From NCBI GenBank assembly GCA_902465215.1, contig CABQMM010000036.1, positions 1 through 8,752 on the forward strand: a stretch of 8,752 nt of DNA, in the 5' to 3' direction. The notes under the pieces are model-generated. The model had not been told where the DNA came from, did no database searches, and worked only from the letters and a program-made list of their open reading frames with translations. Positions 4,465 through 8,752 of the stretch are shown here, in pieces; the first letter of the stretch is position 1, and each line of letters opens with the position of its first letter. Position numbers and translations under genes: made by a program. Origin of the DNA: an uncultured Bacillota bacterium. Lineage in GTDB: Bacteria > Bacillota > Clostridia > Peptostreptococcales > Anaerovoracaceae.

Positions 4465-6777
4465 ACATTTTTCCATAGCATATTTCAATGCTTCCTTCGC
4501 ATTTTTGAGAAGCACGAAATGAAGCTCTTTTCTCACGCTCTGCGGAATTTCCTCGATGTCTGCCTCGTTTTCCGCCGGAAGCAGAATCGTTTTAATTCCC
4601 GCTCTGTGCGCCGCCAAAACTTTTTCCTTAATGCCGCCTACCGGAAGAATTTTTCCCCGTAGCGTAATTTCTCCGGTCATGGAAACATCCTTTTTCACAG
4701 GATTTCCCGTAAGCGCCGACATTACGGATGTAAACATCGTAACGCCTGCCGACGGTCCGTCCTTCGGAACTGCGCCCTCCGGAACATGCACATGCAGGTC
4801 ATACTTTTCATGGAAGTCCTCAATTCCATATTCGGAAGCAATCGAGCGGATATAGGTGATTGCCGCCTGCGCGGATTCCTGCATAACATCGCCGAGCTGT
4901 CCGGTGAGCTGAATCTTGCCTTTTCCCGGTACCAGAGCGGTCTCTATGAACAGCGTATCGCCGCCAACCTGTGTCCAAGCCATTCCGGTTGCTACGCCGA
5001 CCTCGCTCTGACCTTCAACCACATCATAGCGATAGCGTTTTTTACCCAGGTATTTTTCCAGACCCGCCGGTGTGATTTTAAAGGACGTTCCCTTCTTGCT
5101 CACGATTTTGCGGGCTACCTTTCTGCAAAGGCTGCCGATTTCTCTCTCAAGATTTCTTACGCCGGATTCTCTGGTATAGTAACTGATTAAATCACGCAAA
5201 GTTTTCTCGCTGATTGAGAAGTTCTTCGGTTTCAGTCCGTGCGCCTTCAGTTGTTTTGGAATCAAGTACTGCTGCGCGATTTTGACCTTTTCCTCTTCCG
5301 TGTAGCCGGAGACTTCAATGAGTTCCATTCTGTCCAGAAGCGGACGAGGAATCGTTTCCACGCTGTTTGCCGTCGTAATGAACATCACCTTCGACAAGTC
5401 GAACGGCAGGTCGAGGAAGTGATCGGTAAATTCCTTATTCTGTTCCGGGTCTAAAACCTCTAAAAGCGCCGATGCCGGATCGCCCTTAAAATCAGCTCCG
5501 ATTTTATCTACTTCATCGAAAAGGAATACCGGATTGTTCGTTCCCGCATCCTTAATTGAAGTGATAATTCTGCCCGGAATTGCGCCTATGTAAGTTCTTC
5601 TGTGGCCTCTGATCTCTGCCTCATCTCTCACACCGCCCAGAGACATTCTGACAAAGTCTCTTCCTGTTGCCCTTGCGATAGAACGTGCAATAGAAGTCTT
5701 TCCGACTCCCGGAGGTCCTACCAGACAAATAATCGGTCCTTTAATCGCCTTATTCAGATGAACGACCGCCAGATATTCGAGGATTCTTTCCTTTACCTTT
5801 TCAAGCCCGTAATGGTCTTCATTTAAAATTTTTTCTGCGCGCTTGAGGTCGGAATTGGTCTTTGCGGATTTTTTCCAAGGAAGTCCGAGAATTGTTTCCA
5901 CATAGTTACGGATGACCGCGCTGTCTGCGGAAGTCGGAGCCATCTTCGTAAACTTTCCGATTTCTTTCTTAACTTTATCTGTAATTTTTTCGTCAAGCTC
6001 CAAAGCCTCAAGCTCTTCCAGCCATCTTGCTGCTTCGCTCGCCGCTTCTTCGCCGTATCCCAGTTCATCCTGAATAACCTTCATCTGCTCGCGCAGAATG
6101 TATTCCTTCTGATTCTGCTTTACGCTTTCCTGTACCTTTTCGCTGATGTCCCGCTCCAGATTCAAAATCTGATTTTCTTCAAGAATAATGCGGTTGACAA
6201 TCTGCAATCGTTCTTTGACGTCCAGAGCCTGCAGAACTTCCTGCTTCGCAGCGATTTTTATATCCATCTGCATCGCAATCGTATCTGCAAAAATGTCCGG
6301 TTCTTCAATGGAACTGATTAAGTCGTACACTTCATCCTTAATATTCGGCTGAAGTGCAATGTATTCGTCAAATGCGTCCAAAACGGAGCGCATCATTGCC
6401 TGCACTTCCGGTTCCTGCGGTTCTGCCTGAACAATCTCTGCTTCACTGATTACGCAGGAAATAAACGGTTCCTCGCTTGCAATTTCTTCAAGCTTTGCGC
6501 GATACTGACCTTCCACGAGTACGCGCACCGCATCCCCCTGAATTTTCAGCATTTGCTTAACTTTGACAACTGTACCGACATGATAATAGTCTTCCGGTGT
6601 CGGAAGCAAAATATTATCGTCCTTCTGTGATGTCAAAAATAAAAGTTTATCGGTCGCCATTGCGGTTTCCAATGCTTTAATAGACTTTTCTCTTCCTATG
6701 TCGAAATGAAGAATCGTTCTCGGGAAGACCGAAAGTCCTCGAAGCGGAACGCATGGCATTGTAATTCTTTCTGTCAT
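4462..6777 (-). CDS. lon: ATP-dependent protease La (LonA)
   Basis: A 771-residue cytoplasmic Lon protease of the LonA class, the family's usual size (about 770-810). It degrades misfolded proteins and short-lived regulators. The order is an N-terminal substrate-binding domain (about 5-200), a coiled-coil helical region (about 200-300), an AAA+ module and a C-terminal protease domain. The Walker A motif is GPPGVGKT (354-361), Walker B FLFDEVDK (418-425), and a sensor-2-like arginine occurs in SGVRNLERE (538-546). The Ser-Lys catalytic dyad is complete: Ser676 in PKDGPSAG and Lys719 in GGIKEK. The ATG has an excellent GGAGGAG ribosome site about 6 bases upstream. It lies 54 bases after clpX, with a hairpin in the gap, and 10 bases before engB. 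No lonB gene sits between clpX and lon, where many Bacilli and Clostridia carry one. No HrcA (CIRCE) or CtsR-type operator was seen. Confidence 0.98.
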   Translation of the reverse strand: MTERITMPCVPLRGLSVFPRTILHFDIGREKSIKALETAMATDKLLFLTSQKDDNILLPTPEDYYHVGTVVKVKQMLKIQGDAVRVLVEGQYRAKLEEIASEEPFISCVISEAEIVQAEPQEPEVQAMMRSVLDAFDEYIALQPNIKDEVYDLISSIEEPDIFADTIAMQMDIKIAAKQEVLQALDVKERLQIVNRIILEENQILNLERDISEKVQESVKQNQKEYILREQMKVIQDELGYGEEAASEAARWLEELEALELDEKITDKVKKEIGKFTKMAPTSADSAVIRNYVETILGLPWKKSAKTNSDLKRAEKILNEDHYGLEKVKERILEYLAVVHLNKAIKGPIICLVGPPGVGKTSIARSIARATGRDFVRMSLGGVRDEAEIRGHRRTYIGAIPGRIITSIKDAGTNNPVFLFDEVDKIGADFKGDPASALLEVLDPEQNKEFTDHFLDLPFDLSKVMFITTANSVETIPRPLLDRMELIEVSGYTEEEKVKIAQQYLIPKQLKAHGLKPKNFSISEKTLRDLISYYTRESGVRNLEREIGSLCRKVARKIVSKKGTSFKITPAGLEKYLGKKRYRYDVVEGQSEVGVATGMAWTQVGGDTLFIETALVPGKGKIQLTGQLGDVMQESAQAAITYIRSIASEYGIEDFHEKYDLHVHVPEGAVPKDGPSAGVTMFTSVMSALTGNPVKKDVSMTGEITLRGKILPVGGIKEKVLAAHRAGIKTILLPAENEADIEEIPQSVRKELHFVLLKNAKEALKYAMEKC

Positions 6778-6790
6778 AACTCTCCTCCAT

Positions 6791-6815
6791 AGAAAACAGG
6801 CGACCGGAGCCGCCT
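6791..6815 (-). terminator. Hairpin with UNCG-type loop before lon, possible attenuator
   Basis: On the minus strand AGGCGGC pairs with GTCGCCT through seven pairs (one G-U) around a TCCG loop closed by C-G, an extra-stable C(UNCG)G tetraloop. GTTTTCT follows directly. The T-run is short and interrupted, so I expect partial termination or an RNA structure rather than a complete stop. It ends within a few bases of the lon ribosome binding site. Confidence 0.5.
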
Positions 6816-6831
6816 ATATGTTTCTTGTATT

Positions 6832-8088
6832 TTACGAAGCGGCTTCACCTTTCGAGCCTAAAACCAAAGTCGGCTGTGCGCCTTCGGTTATCGTTTCCTT
6901 CGTGATAATGCATTTTTTCACATCATCGCGCGATGGGATCTCGTACATAATGTCCGTCATAATCCCCTCTAAAATGCTGCGGAGTCCTCTGGCTCCCGTT
7001 TTTCTTTCCAGCGTTTTCTGCGCTACGGCTCTGACCGCCTCAGGTTCGATTTTCAGCTCTACGCCGTCGATTTTAAACAATTTTTGATACTGCTTCAAAA
7101 GTGCGTTCTTCGGCTCCGTAATAATGCGGACCAGCGCATCCTCCGAAAGCTCGTCGAGCGTAACCATAACCGGAAGTCTTCCGATGAATTCCGGAATCAG
7201 TCCGAACTTCAAAAGGTCCTCGGTTCTTACCTGATTCAAAATTTTCGTTTCTTCCTGCTTGGTCGGCTGAATTTCGGAATTAAATCCGATGACCTTGTCG
7301 CCCATTCTTCTCTGAATAATCTTCTCCAGACCATCAAAGGCGCCCCCGCAGATAAACAGAACATTCGTCGTGTCAAACTGTAAAAACTCCTGATGCGGGT
7401 GTTTGCGTCCGCCCTGCGGCGGTACATTGGCTACCGTACCTTCTAAGATTTTCAGCAAAGCCTGCTGCACGCCTTCACCGCTGACGTCCCTTGTAATCGA
7501 CGGATTGTCCGAACGTCTGGAAATTTTGTCGATTTCGTCAACATAGATAATTCCCTTTTGCGCCTTTTCCATATTCCAATCCGCTGCCTGAAGCAGCTTC
7601 AGCAGAATATTTTCAACGTCCTCGCCGACATAACCGGCTTCTGTCAGTGCTGTTGCATCCGCAATAGCGAAAGGCACATCCAGAATCTTCGCCAAAGTCT
7701 GTGCAATCAAAGTCTTACCAGAACCGGTCGGCCCAATCATAATAATATTACTCTTCTGAATCTCTACGCCGTCATCATCGACCTTCGGATTCATAATTCT
7801 CTTATAATGATTATATACCGCAACTGCCAAAGCCTTTTTTGCCTCATCCTGCTCGATTACATATTCCGAAAGAATTTTTGTGATTTCCTGCGGTTTCGGG
7901 AGCTTGTATTCCGGCTTTGCAGCCGCTCCCATCGGCTCATCATAATTCTTTTTGAGTATGTCGAGGCAAATGTGCACACAGTCATCGCAAATATATACGC
8001 CCGGTCCTGCAACCAGACGATTTACCTGGCTCTGTGGTTTGCCGCAAAAGGAGCATTTCAGTTGCTTTCCTTCATCATATTTGCTCAT
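6832..8088 (-). CDS. clpX: ClpX, ATPase subunit of the ClpXP protease
   Basis: A 418-residue AAA+ unfoldase that recognises tagged proteins, unfolds them and feeds them to ClpP. The N-terminal zinc-binding domain has four ligands, Cys12, Cys15, Cys34 and Cys37. Further motifs are Walker A GPTGSGKT (119-126), pore-1 loop GYVG (152-155), Walker B IIYVDE (180-185), the RKH pore loop (228-230), the IGF loop that docks on ClpP (267-269) and the sensor-2 segment GARGLRS near the C-terminus. The frame extends to a start at 8127 inside clpP, but [16 protein letters not shown] is the family's normal N-terminus, and AGGGGGA lies about 5 bases before the ATG at 8088. The gene starts 13 bases after clpP stops, so the two subunits are almost certainly co-expressed. 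Confidence 0.98.
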   Translation of the reverse strand: MSKYDEGKQLKCSFCGKPQSQVNRLVAGPGVYICDDCVHICLDILKKNYDEPMGAAAKPEYKLPKPQEITKILSEYVIEQDEAKKALAVAVYNHYKRIMNPKVDDDGVEIQKSNIIMIGPTGSGKTLIAQTLAKILDVPFAIADATALTEAGYVGEDVENILLKLLQAADWNMEKAQKGIIYVDEIDKISRRSDNPSITRDVSGEGVQQALLKILEGTVANVPPQGGRKHPHQEFLQFDTTNVLFICGGAFDGLEKIIQRRMGDKVIGFNSEIQPTKQEETKILNQVRTEDLLKFGLIPEFIGRLPVMVTLDELSEDALVRIITEPKNALLKQYQKLFKIDGVELKIEPEAVRAVAQKTLERKTGARGLRSILEGIMTDIMYEIPSRDDVKKCIITKETITEGAQPTLVLGSKGEAAS

Positions 8089-8093
8089 TCCTA

Positions 8094-8100
8094 TCCCCCT
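8094..8100 (-). promoter_or_regulatory. clpX: Ribosome binding site deciding the clpX start
   Basis: AGGGGGA on the minus strand fills the 13-base clpP-clpX gap and is followed by 5 bases and the ATG at 8088. The alternative start at 8127 would overlap clpP and has no comparable site. Confidence 0.75.
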
Positions 8101-8101
8101 A

Positions 8102-8683
8102 TTATCTGGAAGTGATAACCTTGTCAATCAAACCGTACTGACAAGCTTCATCAGCTCCCATAAAATTGTCTCTGTCTGTATCGCGCTCAATCTTTTCAAG
8201 CGGCTGTCCCGTATTCTGCGCCAAAATGCGGTTCAGTTTTTCGCGGGTTTTCAAAATCCATTCAGCATGAATTTTAATATCCTCCGCCTGACCGTTCACT
8301 CCGCCTAGCGGCTGGTGAATCATAATCTCTGCATTCGGGAGTGCATAGCGTTTTCCCTTCGTTCCCGACGAAAGAAGGAATGCTCCCATGCTTGCCGCCA
8401 TTCCTACGCAAATCGTTGAAATATCCGGTTTAATATACTGCATCGTATCATAGATAGCCATGCCGGCGGTAACAGAACCGCCGGGGCTGTTGATATAAAT
8501 GCAAATATCCTTTTCCGGATCTTCAGCTTCCAAAAACAATAGCTGTGCAACGACCAGACTTGCGATATGCTCGTCTATCTGTTCCCCTATGAAAATAATC
8601 CGGTCTTTCAAAAGTCTCGAATAAATGTCATAAGACCTTTCCCCTCTGCCGGTTTGTTCAATTACATATGGTACTAAAGCCAT
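8102..8683 (-). CDS. clpP: ClpP, proteolytic subunit of the Clp protease
   Basis: A 193-residue serine peptidase that forms the barrel-shaped chamber of ClpXP and related Clp proteases in the cytoplasm. The catalytic triad is visible: Ser98 in GMAASMGA, His123 in MIHQP and Asp172 in DTDRDNFM, at the positions I recall for B. subtilis Clp[10 protein letters not shown] (63-71) forms the oxyanion region, and the N-terminus [20 protein letters not shown] (4-23) is the typical axial loop. The ATG is preceded by AAAGGGG at 7-base spacing. It lies 33 bases after the trigger factor stop codon and 13 bases before clpX, giving the tig-clpP-clpX order known from many bacteria. No N-terminal propeptide beyond a few residues is apparent. 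Confidence 0.98.
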   Translation of the reverse strand: MALVPYVIEQTGRGERSYDIYSRLLKDRIIFIGEQIDEHIASLVVAQLLFLEAEDPEKDICIYINSPGGSVTAGMAIYDTMQYIKPDISTICVGMAASMGAFLLSSGTKGKRYALPNAEIMIHQPLGGVNGQAEDIKIHAEWILKTREKLNRILAQNTGQPLEKIERDTDRDNFMGADEACQYGLIDKVITSR

Positions 8684-8716
8684 CTTCCTACCCCTTTCTT
8701 GGATAATATCTTCAAA

Positions 8717-8752
8717 CTATTTAATCTTCGCATTGTCATAGATGAAATCAAT
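8717..8752 (-). CDS. tig: Trigger factor, C-terminal tip (partial)
   Basis: Only the last eleven codons and the TAG stop are in the window, reading IDFIYDNAKIK. This ending (hydrophobic strand followed by NAK and a lysine) is typical of trigger factor, the ribosome-bound chaperone and peptidyl-prolyl isomerase, and the position directly ahead of clpP and clpX is its classic location. With so few residues the call relies largely on gene order. The 33-base gap to clpP contains no terminator, so read-through into clpP is likely. Confidence 0.75.
   Translation of the reverse strand: MDFIYDNAKIK

Noticed and set aside
4452..4481. Upstream extension of engB into lon
   Set aside because: The extra residues are not family-like, and TAGGA is placed correctly for the ATG at 4451.
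4786..5190. Plus-strand open frame of 134 codons opposite lon
   Set aside because: Antisense to the conserved protease and AAA+ region of lon, with no family resemblance or ribosome site I would trust.
7558..8115. Plus-strand open frame of 185 codons opposite clpX
   Set aside because: It lies almost wholly antisense to the clearly functional clpX gene, shows no recognisable domain and is rich in Cys, Arg and Ile as expected for a shadow frame.
8089..8127. Upstream extension of clpX
   Set aside because: The 13 extra residues overlap clpP, are unlike the family N-terminus, and the ribosome site fits the ATG at 8088.
8684..8716. Heat-shock operator (CtsR or CIRCE) before clpP
   Set aside because: The 33-base tig-clpP gap holds only the ribosome site; no direct heptad repeat or inverted repeat of those types is seen.
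1..8752. Mobile elements, CRISPR, tRNA/rRNA or a defence island
   Set aside because: No transposase-like frames, repeat arrays, cloverleaf-like segments or defence-gene families were found. Nearly all bases are in conserved housekeeping genes.

Overview
This window is a single-strand run of conserved bacterial housekeeping genes. All twelve genes I can support are on the minus strand, so transcription runs from 8752 towards 1. Gaps are short (none above 70 bases) and Shine-Dalgarno sequences are strong (GGAGG, AGGAG, AAAGGGG). The protein families are a LonA of about 770 residues, an EngB/YsxC of 195 residues, a PduL-type phosphotransacylase, a DUF1461 membrane protein and a DUF1232 protein. 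Together with moderate base composition, these suggest a low-to-mid GC anaerobic Firmicute of the class Clostridia. I cannot name the genus from sequence alone.

Layout in transcription order. (1) Protein quality control and ribosome assembly: the 3' tip of tig (trigger factor), then clpP, clpX, lon and engB. ClpP and ClpX form one ATP-dependent protease, Lon is a second, trigger factor receives nascent chains, and EngB is a GTPase for assembly of the large ribosomal subunit. A stable hairpin with a weak T-tract lies just before lon and could tune its expression. (2) A small DUF1232 membrane protein gene starts immediately after the engB stop codon and overlaps the start of hpt (hypoxanthine phosphoribosyltransferase, purine salvage). 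(3) pduL, a stand-alone phosphate acyltransferase, is set off by an AT-rich leader with a weak hairpin upstream and a probable intrinsic terminator downstream. Its codon use differs from its neighbours. (4) A second tight cluster holds a four-helix DUF1461-type membrane protein, a DJ-1/PfpI-family protein, a PHP-domain phosphoesterase and the N-terminal 67 residues of a beta-CASP-like metallo-beta-lactamase hydrolase that runs off the window.

Several reading frames can be extended upstream, but the Shine-Dalgarno positions favour shorter products. I therefore use internal starts for clpX (8088), engB (4451), hpt (3529), the DUF1461 gene (2304) and the DJ-1 gene (1623).

I found no mobile element, CRISPR array, tRNA, rRNA, riboswitch or defence locus, and no convincing undescribed system. 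The points most worth following up are the isolated, codon-biased pduL, the pre-lon hairpin, the coupled DUF1232 gene, the DUF1461 protein with an altered motif, and the PHP/beta-CASP pair.
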